Both the position numbers and the translations under genes were made by a program. A stretch of DNA of 64,000 nucleotides from Saccharothrix algeriensis. GTDB lineage: Bacteria; Actinomycetota; Actinomycetes; Mycobacteriales; Pseudonocardiaceae. The notes beneath the pieces were generated by a model. That model did not search any database and had not been told where the DNA came from. It saw only the letters and a program-made list of their open reading frames with translations. Shown in pieces: positions 48,793 to 57,628 of this stretch (its first letter is position 1; each line of letters begins with the position of its first letter). Location: assembly GCF_016907655.1 (NCBI RefSeq), contig NZ_JAFBCL010000001.1, positions 868,001 through 932,000 of the forward strand, written 5' to 3'.

Positions 48793-49959
48793 ATGCGCTT
48801 GTTGTTCGTCGTGCTCACCGGGGACGGGCACATCATCCCGACCTTGCCGCTGGTGCGGGAACTGGTGGAGCGCGGGCACGTCGTGCAGTACGCGACCGGG
48901 GCCGAGAACGCCGACGCGGTGCGGCGGTCCGGGGCCGACTGGGTGGCGTTGCCGCCGCTGCCCCCGTTCGCACCGCCGTCGCGCATCGGCCCCGAGGTGC
49001 TGGCGGTGTGGCTGCGGCACTACTTCGCGGCCCTGAGCGCCACCTACCCGGTGCTGGTCGCGCACTGCGCCGCCGCCCGGCCCGACGGCGTGGTGTACGA
49101 CGCGACGAACTGGCCGGCGCGGCTGGCGGCCCGGCGGGCGGGGGTGCCCGCGGTGCGGTGCCTGCCGCACCTGGCCTCCGACGGGTCGTTCTCGATGGGC
49201 GACCGGATGACCGCCGGGCTCGGCGAGGGCGACCCGGCCCTGGCCGCCGACTGCGCCCGCTTCTCGGCCGCGCACGGGGTGGACCTCGACGTCGCGGGCA
49301 CCCTGGACGTGCCCGAGGACCTCAACCTGGTGTTCGTCCCGCGCCGCTTCCAGCCCGGGGGCGACGGCTTCGACGAGCGGTTCCGCTTCCTCGGGCCGAC
49401 CGCCGCCGACCGGCCCGGGGACTTCGCGCCGCGCGACCCCGGCGCGCCGCTGGTGTACGTGTCGCTGGGCAGCCTGCTGACCGACGTCGCCTTCTACCGC
49501 ACGTGCGCGGCGGCGCTGGGCGACGGCCCGTGGCAGGTGGCGATGGCCGTCGGCGGCACGGACCGGGCCGACCTCGGCCCGCTGCCGCCGACCGTGGAGG
49601 TCCGGCCGCGCTACCCGCAGCCGGCCGTGCTCCGGCACGCCGCCGCGTTCGTGACCCACGCCGGCATGAACTCCACGATGGAGGCGCTGCGCGCGGGCGT
49701 CCCGCTGGTCGCGGTCCCCCGCACCCCGGAGCAGGTCGTCAACGCCGAACGCGTCGAGCAGCTCGGCCTGGGCGTCCACCTGTCCCCGGACGGGCTCACC
49801 GCGCGGGCGCTGCGCGACGCCGTCGCCGGCGTCGTGGACGACCCGGCCGTGCGCGCCAACCTCGCCGCCATGCGGGACGAGATCGCCGCGGCCGGCGGGG
49901 CGGCCCGAGGCGCCGACGAGATCGAGCGCCACCTCTCCCCCACCGCCGGCCGCGGCTGA
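48793..49959 (+). CDS. Macrolide-type (GT1/UGT) glycosyltransferase
   Basis: A 388-residue GT-B enzyme of family 1. It begins MRLLFVVLTGDGHIIPTLPL (acceptor side), has VYVSLGSLLTDVAFY in the middle, and the donor block VTHAGMNSTMEALRAGVPLV with PRTPEQVVNAERVEQLGLG. It resembles macrolide glycosyltransferases such as OleD/Mgt that inactivate drugs with UDP-glucose. There is no ribosome site; TATGCT at 48781-48786 lies just before the ATG, so a leaderless message is likely. The neighbouring drug pump and kinase fit a self-resistance setting. Confidence 0.88.
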   Translation: MRLLFVVLTGDGHIIPTLPLVRELVERGHVVQYATGAENADAVRRSGADWVALPPLPPFAPPSRIGPEVLAVWLRHYFAALSATYPVLVAHCAAARPDGVVYDATNWPARLAARRAGVPAVRCLPHLASDGSFSMGDRMTAGLGEGDPALAADCARFSAAHGVDLDVAGTLDVPEDLNLVFVPRRFQPGGDGFDERFRFLGPTAADRPGDFAPRDPGAPLVYVSLGSLLTDVAFYRTCAAALGDGPWQVAMAVGGTDRADLGPLPPTVEVRPRYPQPAVLRHAAAFVTHAGMNSTMEALRAGVPLVAVPRTPEQVVNAERVEQLGLGVHLSPDGLTARALRDAVAGVVDDPAVRANLAAMRDEIAAAGGAARGADEIERHLSPTAGRG

Positions 49960-50249
49960 ACGCCCGGCCCCTGTCGCCGGAACCGGGCGGCGCCGCCCGG
50001 GGCCGACCGCTCTCCGGGGCTCTGCGACGGGCAGGGCGGCGGGCAGGGCGGCGGGCGGAGCGGCCCAGGCGGGCTGGGCACCGGGCAGGGTGACCCGGAT
50101 GGGCGGAGCGGCCCAGGCGGACAGGGCAGGCGGGGCGCTCGGACGGGCGGGGCGGTGGGCGGTCGGACTAACCTGCTCGGTGTGCCCGCCGGGCGGCCCC
50201 CGCTCCCCGGCGCGCCGCCGGCACGCAGCGCCTCGCAGGGAGCCACGAC
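49960..50249. repeat. Intergenic interval with a 20-bp direct repeat
   Basis: GGGCGGAGCGGCCCAGGCGG occurs exactly at 50053-50072 and again at 50101-50120 (48-base period); shorter GGGCAGGGCGGC copies lie around them. TAACCT near 50170 may be the -10 box of the SDR gene. No coding seen. Confidence 0.7.
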
Positions 50250-51122
50250 ATGACCGACCAGCCGACCCGCCCCGACGCGACCACCGCCGTCACCGGCGCG
50301 ACCGGGCGCCTCGGCGGGCGCGTCGCCCGGCGGCTGGCCGCCGCCGGCGTCCCCCAGCGGCTGGTGGTGCGCGACCCCGCCCGCGCCCCGGAGCTGCCCG
50401 GGGCCTCGGCCGTGCCGGGCGACTACGCCGACCGGGCGGCCGTCCGCGCCGCCCTGGCGGGGGTGGACCGCGTGCTGATGGTCTCCGCGCCGGAGACCGC
50501 CGACCGGGTGGACCAGCACCGCTCGTTCGTCGAGGCCGCGGCCGAGGCCGGGGTGCGCCACCTGGTCTACATCTCGTTCTACGCCGCCGCGCCGGACGCG
50601 ACGTTCACCCTGGCGCGCGACCACCACGCCACCGAGGAGCACATCCGCGCCTCGGGCCTGGCCCACACCTTCCTGCGCGACAACATGTACGCCGACCTCA
50701 TGCCCTCGCTCGCCGGCGACGACGGCGTGATCCGCGGGCCCGCCGGGGACGGCCGGGTCGCCGCGGTCGCGCTGGACGACATCGCCGACGCCGCCACCGC
50801 GGTGCTGCTGGACGCGGAGCGGCACGCCGGCGCGACCTACGAGCTGACCGGCCCCGAGGCCCTCACCCTGGACCGGGTCGCCGAGGTGCTGACCGAGGTC
50901 ACCGGGCGCGCCACGACCTACCACCGCGAGACGGTGGAGGAGGCGTACCGCTCGCGCGCCCCCTACGACGCGCCGGACTGGCTGCTCGACGCGTGGGTCT
51001 CCACCTACACCGCCATCGCCAACGGCGAGCTGGCCGGCGTCACCGACCACGTCGAATGCCTCACCGGCCACCCCGCCACGCCGCTGGCCGACGTCGTCCG
51101 CGCGCAGCGCGCCACCGGCTGA
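50250..51122 (+). CDS. NmrA/QorB-like SDR-family NAD(P)-binding protein
   Basis: A 290-residue atypical SDR. TAVTGATGRLGGRVARRLAA is the NAD(P) fold, then SAVPGDYADRAAVRAALAGV, DRVLMVSAPETADRV, and GVRHLVYISFYAAAP. The catalytic YxxxK is not conserved, as usual in NmrA-type redox sensors and QorB-like quinone oxidoreductases. The end HTFLRDNMYADLMPSLAGDD is typical of QorB. ATG 50250 follows AGGGAG. Its role may be quinone reduction or redox sensing. It lies 138 bases before an MFS gene on the same strand. Confidence 0.88.
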   Translation: MTDQPTRPDATTAVTGATGRLGGRVARRLAAAGVPQRLVVRDPARAPELPGASAVPGDYADRAAVRAALAGVDRVLMVSAPETADRVDQHRSFVEAAAEAGVRHLVYISFYAAAPDATFTLARDHHATEEHIRASGLAHTFLRDNMYADLMPSLAGDDGVIRGPAGDGRVAAVALDDIADAATAVLLDAERHAGATYELTGPEALTLDRVAEVLTEVTGRATTYHRETVEEAYRSRAPYDAPDWLLDAWVSTYTAIANGELAGVTDHVECLTGHPATPLADVVRAQRATG

Positions 51123-51260
51123 CCCCGACCGCCCGCGGGAGGACGTCCGACGAGCCCCGGCTCCCCGGGGCGCACCGCCCCGGGGTCCGCGCGCCCGCCG
51201 CCCCGGGCCGACCGGGTCCCGAGGGGGTTTCACGACGCGGGGACGAGGTATCTGCTGACC

Positions 51261-52901
51261 ATGACCGCACAGCCGACCGAGCGGACCCCGTCGGCTCCCT
51301 CCGCCTGGGCCCCGCTGCGCCGCCGGACCTACCGCGCCCTGTGGCTGGCCCAGTTCGCGTCCAACATCGGGACGTGGGCGCAGACCGTCGGCGCGCAGTG
51401 GTTCATGGGCGACCTCGGCGGCAGCGAGCTGGAGATCGCGCTGGTCCAGGCCGCCACGACGCTGCCGGTGTTCCTGCTGGTCGTGCCGTCGGGAGCGGTC
51501 GGCGACATCCTCGACCGGCGGCGGGTGCTGATGTCCGGCCAAGCCCTGATGCTGGTCGGGGCCGCCGCGCTGGTGGTGCTGGCGGCCGGTGGCGCGGCCT
51601 CGCCGGCGACGCTGCTGGCGTTCATCGCGGTGATGGGCGTGGGGCAGGCGCTGTCCATGCCGTCGTTCCAGGCCATCCAGCCCGAGCTGGTCTCGCGCGA
51701 GGAGATCCCGCAGGCGGCGCTGCTCAACGGCGTGAACATGAACGTCGGGCGCGCCATCGGGCCCGCGCTGGGCGGGGTGCTGATCGCGGCGGTCGGGCCG
51801 GAGGCCACGTTCGCGTTCAACACCCTGTCCTTCCTCGGGGTGCTGCTGGTGCTGTGGCGGTGGCGGCGGCCGTCCGACCTCCGGCCGCTGGGCGCGGAGC
51901 ACGTGGTCACCGCCGTGCGCAGCGGCGCGCGGTACGTGCGCAGCTCACCGCTGTTCTCCCGGGTGCTGGTGCGGTGCGTGCTGTTCGTGGTGTTCGGCAG
52001 CGGGCTGTGGGCGCTGCTGCCCGCCATCGCCCGCGGCCCGCTCGGGCTCGGCGCGGGCGGCTACGGCGTGCTGCTCGGCTGCATCGGCGCGGGGGCGATC
52101 GGCGGGGCGTTCGTGGTGCCCCGGCTGCTGCGGCGGATCGGGAAGAACCTGCTGATCACCATCGCGACCGGCGCGTACGCGGTGGCGATGGTGGTGGCCG
52201 GGCTCACCTCGTCGATGGCGGTGGCCGTGCCGGCGATGCTGGTCGCGGGGTCGTCGTGGATCGCCGTGCTGTCCACGCTCAACGCCACCGCCCAGGTGCT
52301 GCTCCCGGCGTGGACCAGGGCCCGCGCCCTGGCGTACTACCAGCTGATGTTCATGGGCGGCCAGGCGTTCGGCGCGGTGGCCTGGGGCGCGGTCGCCACC
52401 GCGGCGGACCTGCGGGTGGCGATGCTCGCCCCGGCGGCGGCGATGGTGCTGGTGGGGCTGTTCGCGGCCCGCCGGCTGCCGCTGACCGACCGGCGGCTGG
52501 ACACCACGCCCGCGAGCCTGTGGGACGCGCCGCCGGAGGTCGTCGACGCCGGGACGGGGCCGGTGCTGGTGACCGCCGAGTGGCGGGTGCCGGCGGCGCG
52601 GGCGGAGGCGTTCGCCGAGGCGATGCTCCGGGTCGGCCGGTCGCGCAGGCGCACCGGGGCGACGACGTGGGGCCTGTTCCGCGACTCCGAGGACCCGGAG
52701 CTGTTCCTGGAGACCTTCCTGGTCGCGACCTGGCACGAGCACCTCCGCCAGCACCTGGAGCGCACCACCGCCGTCGACGTCGCCGCGGAGCAGGCCGCCC
52801 GGGAGCTGGCCACGGGCGCGCCGCGGGTGCGGCACCTGCTGTGGGCCCGCCCCGGCGGCGACCGGCCGGGCGCCACGCCGGCGCCGAAGCCGGAGGCGTG
52901 A
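51261..52901 (+). CDS. MFS exporter (EntS/DUF894 type) with C-terminal ABM-like domain
   Basis: A 546-residue protein. Residues 20-410 are a 12-helix MFS transporter of the EntS group (WLAQFASNIGTWAQTVGAQW; GDILDRRRVLMSGQALML; GVNMNVGRAIGPALGGVLIA). Residues 435-525 form a soluble dimeric alpha-beta barrel-like domain (VLVTAEWRVPAARAEAFAEA; TWGLFRDSEDPELFLETFLV; WHEHLRQHLERTT) similar to antibiotic-biosynthesis monooxygenase folds, a known tail of this family. It probably exports a siderophore or similar compound. ATG 51261 has no strong ribosome site. Confidence 0.88.
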   Translation: MTAQPTERTPSAPSAWAPLRRRTYRALWLAQFASNIGTWAQTVGAQWFMGDLGGSELEIALVQAATTLPVFLLVVPSGAVGDILDRRRVLMSGQALMLVGAAALVVLAAGGAASPATLLAFIAVMGVGQALSMPSFQAIQPELVSREEIPQAALLNGVNMNVGRAIGPALGGVLIAAVGPEATFAFNTLSFLGVLLVLWRWRRPSDLRPLGAEHVVTAVRSGARYVRSSPLFSRVLVRCVLFVVFGSGLWALLPAIARGPLGLGAGGYGVLLGCIGAGAIGGAFVVPRLLRRIGKNLLITIATGAYAVAMVVAGLTSSMAVAVPAMLVAGSSWIAVLSTLNATAQVLLPAWTRARALAYYQLMFMGGQAFGAVAWGAVATAADLRVAMLAPAAAMVLVGLFAARRLPLTDRRLDTTPASLWDAPPEVVDAGTGPVLVTAEWRVPAARAEAFAEAMLRVGRSRRRTGATTWGLFRDSEDPELFLETFLVATWHEHLRQHLERTTAVDVAAEQAARELATGAPRVRHLLWARPGGDRPGATPAPKPEA

Positions 52902-53170
52902 CGGGCCCCGCGCCCGCACCACGCCGGGTCCCGTCACGCCGCTCCGCCCGACGCCCGCCGCGCCCGGCCACGGCCCCTCACCGACGCCCGTACCTCGTTC
53001 GTCCCAGCGCACTGCGCCGACCGGGCGCGAGGAGCCGCCGGCGGCCGTGACCCGCCCCACCCGCGGAATACGACCCCGACTGGTTCCGTTGAACCGGGCA
53101 TCGGCGCCCTCAGCGGCGCGTGGGCGAAACCGCCGTTCCCGGACCGCCCCCCTCGATTCCCTGGTCACCA
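52902..53170. other. Intergenic, upstream of the sigma factor
   Basis: About 270 bases with only weak structure. A short hairpin GGTTC-CGTT-GAACC lies near 53080-53093. The promoter of the sigma gene should be here, but no certain -35/-10 pair is visible. Confidence 0.4.
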
Positions 53171-53198
53171 CGACCCCGCCACGGCTGTGGCGGGGTCG
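53171..53198 (+). promoter_or_regulatory. 5'-UTR hairpin just upstream of the sigma-factor ribosome site
   Basis: CGACCCCGCCAC (53171-53182), loop GGCT, and GTGGCGGGGTCG (53187-53198) form a perfect 12-base stem ending about ten bases before AAGGAG of the sigma gene. It could be an attenuator or a translation-control element. Confidence 0.6.
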
Positions 53199-53219
53199 CC
53201 ACCCGGCAAGGAGACGGTC

Positions 53220-54206
53220 ATGACGACGATGCAGAAGCCCCGCCCGACGCGTCCGGCCTCGACCGGTCGCGAGTGGTCGGCCGACGCCGACCTGGTGGGC
53301 CACTACCTGCGCGAGGTGGGCGCCACCCCGCTGCTGACCGCCGACGAGGAAGTCGACCTCGCCCGGCGGATCGAGGCGGGCGTGTACGCCGCCGAGCTGC
53401 TGCGCCGCGCGGACGAGCACGTGGACGAAGGCGCCCTCGACCCCGAGCGCCGCCGCGCGCTGCGGGCCGTGGCCGCGGATGGCGAGCGCGCGAAGGAGCA
53501 CATGATCCGGGCGAACCTGCGCCTGGTGGTCTCGGTGGCCAAGAAGCACTCGTTCCGGGGGCTGCCGTTCCTGGACGTGGTGCAGGAGGGCAACCTGGGC
53601 CTGATCCGCGCGGTGGAGAAGTTCGACTACGCCAAGGGCTACAAGTTCTCCACCTACGCCATCTGGTGGATCCGCCAGGCCATCGAACGCGGCCTGGCCG
53701 ACCAGACGCGCACCGTCCGGCTGCCGGTCCACGTGGTCGAGGAGCTCAACCGCACGGTCCGGTCCGAGCAGCGGCTGCGGCGGGAGCTGGACCGCGAGCC
53801 GACCGACGACGAGGTCGCCGCGGCGGCGCGGGTGTCGGTCGCGCGGCTGGCGGAGCTGCGCCAGGCCGGCCGCACCGTGATCAGCCTGGAGACGCCGGTC
53901 GGCGACGACGGCGGCGCCTCGGTGGCCGACCTGATCGAGGACGCCGACGCGGTGCAGGCGCAGGAGGTCGTCGAGCAGGCCCAGCTGACCGCCGCCCTGC
54001 ACGCCCTGGTGAACACCCTGCCCGAGCGGCAGGCGCGCATCCTCAGCCGCCGCTACGGCCTGGACGGCGGCCGGCCGCTGACCCTCCAGGAGGTCGCCGG
54101 CGAACTCGGCCTGACCCGCGAGCGCATCCGCCAGCTGGAGAAGGAGTCGCTGCGCCTGCTGCGCGACCCGGAGCGCAACCGGGCGGTGCTGGAGCTGGCC
54201 GGCTGA
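53220..54206 (+). CDS. Sigma-70 family RNA polymerase sigma factor (group 2-like)
   Basis: A 328-residue sigma factor. Region 1.2 is ADLVGHYLREVGATPLLT; region 2 contains RANLRLVVSVAKKH, FLDVVQEGNLGLIRAVEKFD and YKFSTYAIWWIRQAIERGLA (-10 recognition); region 3 starts RTVRLPVHVVEELNR; region 4 holds LPERQARILSRRYGLDG and LTRERIRQLEKESLRLLRD (-35 helix). No region 1.1 is seen, so it is a group-2 (HrdB-like stress) rather than primary factor. ATG 53220 follows AAGGAG. It is convergent with the stressosome operon and the most likely target of that signalling. Confidence 0.92.
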   Translation: MTTMQKPRPTRPASTGREWSADADLVGHYLREVGATPLLTADEEVDLARRIEAGVYAAELLRRADEHVDEGALDPERRRALRAVAADGERAKEHMIRANLRLVVSVAKKHSFRGLPFLDVVQEGNLGLIRAVEKFDYAKGYKFSTYAIWWIRQAIERGLADQTRTVRLPVHVVEELNRTVRSEQRLRRELDREPTDDEVAAAARVSVARLAELRQAGRTVISLETPVGDDGGASVADLIEDADAVQAQEVVEQAQLTAALHALVNTLPERQARILSRRYGLDGGRPLTLQEVAGELGLTRERIRQLEKESLRLLRDPERNRAVLELAG

Positions 54207-54266
54207 CCGCGCCCGGCCACCACGACCCCGTCCCCGACGGCACCGCCCCACCGGGGCTGGACCCCG

Positions 54267-54299
54267 ACCGCGCCGCCCGCACCCCGCGGGCGGCGCGGT
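54267..54299. terminator. Bidirectional terminator between sigma gene and stressosome operon
   Basis: A perfect 14-base stem (54267-54280 with 54286-54299) with loop ACCCC ends one base before the stop codon of the phosphatase gene, between convergent transcripts. Confidence 0.85.
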
Positions 54300-55874
54300 T
54301 CAGCTCCTGCGCAGCACCACCAGCGCGATGTCGTCGCGCTTGTCCTGGCCGAACCGGTCGAGCAGGCGGTCGCACAGCTCGTCCATGTCGTCGGTGTGGG
54401 ACACCGCCGCCCGGAGCATCTCCATGCCGTGGTCCAGGTCCTCGCCGGAGCGCTCCACCAGGCCGTCCGTGGTCAGCAGCACGGTGGTGCCCGGCGGCAG
54501 CGGGAACACCGCGGCCTCGGGCCGCTCCAGGCCGATGCCCAGCAGCGGCCCGCCGACGTCGAGGTAGCGCGTGCCGCGCTCGTCGGCCACCAGCGGCGGC
54601 ACGTGGCCCGCGTTGGCGACCGCCACCGTGCCGGCGGCGAGGTCGACCTCCAGCAGGCACATGGTGGTCAGGCCGCCCACCGGGTGGAAGCGGTCCAGCA
54701 TGGTGTCCAGCCAGCGCAGGATCCCGGCCGGCGAGTGGCCCTCGACGGCGTAGGCGCGCAGCGCGTGCCGCACCTCGCCCATGATCGTGGCCGCCCGGAT
54801 CGAGTGCCCGCACACGTCGCCGATGGAGATCAGCGTGCGGCCGTCCAGCTCGGTGACGTCGTAGAAGTCGCCGCCGATCTCGGCGTTGCGCGACGCGGGC
54901 AGGTAGCGGGCGGTCATCGGCAGGTCGGGGCAGTCGGGCAGGGCGCGGGGCAGCAGGCTGCGCTGGAGGGTCAGCGCGAGGCCGTGCTCCTCGGCGAAGG
55001 TGCGCAGCCCCTCCGCGGCCAGCGCGGTCGCCTGGGCCAGCTGCAGCAGCAGGTTGCGGTCGTCGTCGCTGCCCGCCGCGTCGGGCGCGACCGCGACGCA
55101 GACCGGCGGCCGGCTCGACTTGGTGCGCGCGAAGGCCGCCAGGGCGGGCGTCGCGGGTCGCCACGGCGGCCCGTCGACCGCGCAGACGGCCGCGCCGGCC
55201 TCCGGCGCGGCCGAGGCCAGCCAGTCGCCCAGGGCGGTGGACTCGGAGCGGACCCCGGTCGGGCGGTCGCCGCCCGACGTGGCCGCCCGCGCCACGCCCG
55301 AGGGGGTGACCAGGACCGCGGTCGCCTCGGTGTCCAGGACGGCGGCGGCGCCGTTCGCCGCGGCGGCGGCCAGCTCGTCGAACGTCGTCGCCGCGTTGAT
55401 GCGCAGCGTCGCGCCGGTCAGCCGGGTGAGCCGCTCGGCCAGGTGCTCGGCCAGCGCCCGCGCCCGGTGGTAGCGCAGGGCCGCCTCCACGTTGGCCAGC
55501 AGCTCGCCGGGGTCGACCGGTTCGGTCAGGTAGGCGTCCGCGCCGCGGGTGAGGCCGGCGATCTTGTCCTCGGGCTCGATCGAGGTGGCCGAGATCAGCA
55601 CGACCGGGATGGAGCCGGTGCGGGGGTCGGCCTTGATCCGCTCGGTGATGTCGTACCCGCCCATGTCCGGCAGGTTCACGTCCAGCAGGACCAGGTCGAA
55701 CTCCTCGGCGGCCAGCGCGGCGAACGCCTCGGCGCCGGTGGTCGCCTCGGCCACGGTGTGCCCGGCCCGGCGCAGCCAGCTCGCGGCGATGAAGCGGCTG
55801 GCCTCGCGGTCGTCGACCACCAGGACGCGGGCCGGGCGGGCTGCCGCGGGCGGCGGTGTCGTCGGGGTGGTCAT
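54300..55874 (-). CDS. Receiver-GAF-SpoIIE (PP2C) phosphatase
   Basis: A 524-residue output protein. Residues 15-130 are a response-regulator receiver (RVLVVDDREASRFIAASWLR; phosphoacceptor Asp65 in LVLLDVNLPDMGG; T/S and K sites in VVLISATSIEP and YLTEPVDP). Residues 150-285 form a GAF-like domain. Residues 300-524 are a SpoIIE/PP2C-type phosphatase (LPASRNAEIGGDFYDVTELD; SIGDVCGHSIRAATIM; NAGHVPPLV; TDGLVER). It probably dephosphorylates an anti-sigma antagonist when phosphorylated by the hybrid kinase encoded before it; ATG 55874 overlaps that gene by four bases. Confidence 0.92.
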   Translation of the reverse strand: MTTPTTPPPAAARPARVLVVDDREASRFIAASWLRRAGHTVAEATTGAEAFAALAAEEFDLVLLDVNLPDMGGYDITERIKADPRTGSIPVVLISATSIEPEDKIAGLTRGADAYLTEPVDPGELLANVEAALRYHRARALAEHLAERLTRLTGATLRINAATTFDELAAAAANGAAAVLDTEATAVLVTPSGVARAATSGGDRPTGVRSESTALGDWLASAAPEAGAAVCAVDGPPWRPATPALAAFARTKSSRPPVCVAVAPDAAGSDDDRNLLLQLAQATALAAEGLRTFAEEHGLALTLQRSLLPRALPDCPDLPMTARYLPASRNAEIGGDFYDVTELDGRTLISIGDVCGHSIRAATIMGEVRHALRAYAVEGHSPAGILRWLDTMLDRFHPVGGLTTMCLLEVDLAAGTVAVANAGHVPPLVADERGTRYLDVGGPLLGIGLERPEAAVFPLPPGTTVLLTTDGLVERSGEDLDHGMEMLRAAVSHTDDMDELCDRLLDRFGQDKRDDIALVVLRRS

Positions 55875-57628
55875 CGGCTCTTCGTCCTCCGCGCCGCGAA
55901 CTGGGCGTCGCGCACCGCGCGGCGCACGCTCTCCGGTGAGATCCGCGAGTGGTGCAGCAGGGCCGCGCCGAGCCCGGTCACCGTCCGGGCCAAGCCGCCC
56001 GGGTCGTCGCCGCACACCACGACGACCGGGGTCCCCTCCAGCACCGGGTCCAGGCGCAGCACCGACAGCACCGCGCTGCCGCTCATCAGGGGCGTGCTCG
56101 CGTCGAGGAAGACCAGGTCGGGCCGCCGGTCCTTGGCCTCGGCCAGCGCGCCGCGCCCGTCGCCGGCCTCCACGACCTCCGCCACGAGGTCGCCCAGGGC
56201 GGCCCGCAGCCGCCCGCGGGCCGCGGCGTCCTCGTCGGCGATCAGCGCGCGGGCGACCGGGGCGGGCGGGGTGTCGTCGGCCGTGCCGACCGGGAGCGTG
56301 AACACCACCTCGGTGCCGACGCCCGGCTCGCTGGTCAGGGTGAGCGTGCCGCCGAGGATCTCGGCGAGCCGGCGCGCGTAGGGCAGGCCGAGCCCGGTGC
56401 CGCCCGCGCCGACCTGCAGCGCGCTGGGCACCTGGTAGAACTCCTCGAAGACCTTGCGCTGCTCGTCGGCCGGGATGCCGATGCCGGTGTCGGTGACCAC
56501 GAGCCGGATCTCGCCCTGCTCCCGGTCGGGGCGCACCGACAGGCGGACCTCGCCCTCGGTGGTGAACTTCACCGCGTTGGACAGCACGTTGCGCAGCACG
56601 CGCACCAGCATGGTCTCGTCGGTGACCAGCGGCGGCAGCTCGGGCAGCGGGTCGACCACCAGGCGCACGTCGCCGGAGCGCAGCACGGGCTGCAGCGCGG
56701 CGCGCAGCTGGACCACCACGTAGTCCAGGGCGACCGGCGCGGGCCGGGGCCGCAGGCTGCCCGATTCCGCCTTCGCGGTGTCCAGCAGCTCGTTCACCAG
56801 CGCCAGCAGCGTCGCGGCGGACTCGTTGATCAGCTGGACGTGCTGCCGCTGGCCGTCGGTCATCGGGTCGCCGCCCGGCGCGCCGAGCAGGCGGGTCAGG
56901 CCGACCACCGAGTTGATCGGCGCGCGCAGCTCGTGGCTGATGTTGGACCAGAAGCGGATGCGCGCCGCCGCGGCCTCGCGCAGCTCGGCGGACTTGGCGT
57001 CCAGCTCGGCGTAGAGGGCGACCACGCCCTGGTTGGTCTGCTCCAGCTCGTCGGACAGCTCCTGGTAGAGCGCGACGACACCCCGGTTGGTGTCCTCCAG
57101 CTCCTCGTTGAGGCGCTCCAGCTCCCGGCTCTTGTGCTCCAGGGTCTCCAGGGTCTCCAGCAGCTCCTGGTTCTGCGCCCGCAGCTCGTCCAGCGCCGTG
57201 CCGCCGTCCGCGTCGCCGAGCCGGCGGCGCAGGTCCGCCACGCGGTCCGGGGCGAGTGCGGCGGCGCCCGGCTGGGCCGCCTTCACCAGCGTCGTGGCGG
57301 CGCCCGCGGTGTGGACCTCGTCCATCAGCCGGCGCGCGGTGTCCCAGCCGGGGCCGGAGTCGGTGGACACCGCGCCCTGCCAGCTCAGCTCCACCAGCAG
57401 CGCCGGCCGCGGCTCGCGGCGCAGCCGGAACACCACGGTCGCCGACGCGCCCTGGCGCACCAGGTCGCGGCCCACGTCGCTGAGCGCGGTGGCCACCCGG
57501 ACCTGGTCCTGGCCGTCGAGCCCGAGGGCCGCCGCCACCTGCCGGCCGCGCTGCCGGACGCGGAACACGCCCGGCTCGTCCGCGATCACCACGCGCAGCA
57601 GCTCCTCGGGTGCGCCGCCCGCCGTCAT
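55871..57628 (-). CDS. Hybrid sensor histidine kinase with degenerate RsbT-like N-domain
   Basis: A 585-residue kinase without membrane helices. Residues 10-100 look like a weak RsbT/HATPase-like domain; residues 145-220 are a coiled coil with a repeated E-x-TN-x-GVVALY-x-EL unit; His232 lies in WSNISHELRAPINSVVGL; the ATPase has NVLSNAVKF, DTGIGIPADEQRKVFEEFY and GTGLGLPYARRLAEILGG. Residues about 465-585 are a receiver-like end (ALIADEDAAARGRLR, LVFLDASTPLMSG). It starts with ATG 57628 in a four-base overlap with the upstream kinase-phosphatase gene. It should phosphorylate its own receiver and the next protein. Confidence 0.9.
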   Translation of the reverse strand: MTAGGAPEELLRVVIADEPGVFRVRQRGRQVAAALGLDGQDQVRVATALSDVGRDLVRQGASATVVFRLRREPRPALLVELSWQGAVSTDSGPGWDTARRLMDEVHTAGAATTLVKAAQPGAAALAPDRVADLRRRLGDADGGTALDELRAQNQELLETLETLEHKSRELERLNEELEDTNRGVVALYQELSDELEQTNQGVVALYAELDAKSAELREAAAARIRFWSNISHELRAPINSVVGLTRLLGAPGGDPMTDGQRQHVQLINESAATLLALVNELLDTAKAESGSLRPRPAPVALDYVVVQLRAALQPVLRSGDVRLVVDPLPELPPLVTDETMLVRVLRNVLSNAVKFTTEGEVRLSVRPDREQGEIRLVVTDTGIGIPADEQRKVFEEFYQVPSALQVGAGGTGLGLPYARRLAEILGGTLTLTSEPGVGTEVVFTLPVGTADDTPPAPVARALIADEDAAARGRLRAALGDLVAEVVEAGDGRGALAEAKDRRPDLVFLDASTPLMSGSAVLSVLRLDPVLEGTPVVVVCGDDPGGLARTVTGLGAALLHHSRISPESVRRAVRDAQFAARRTKSR

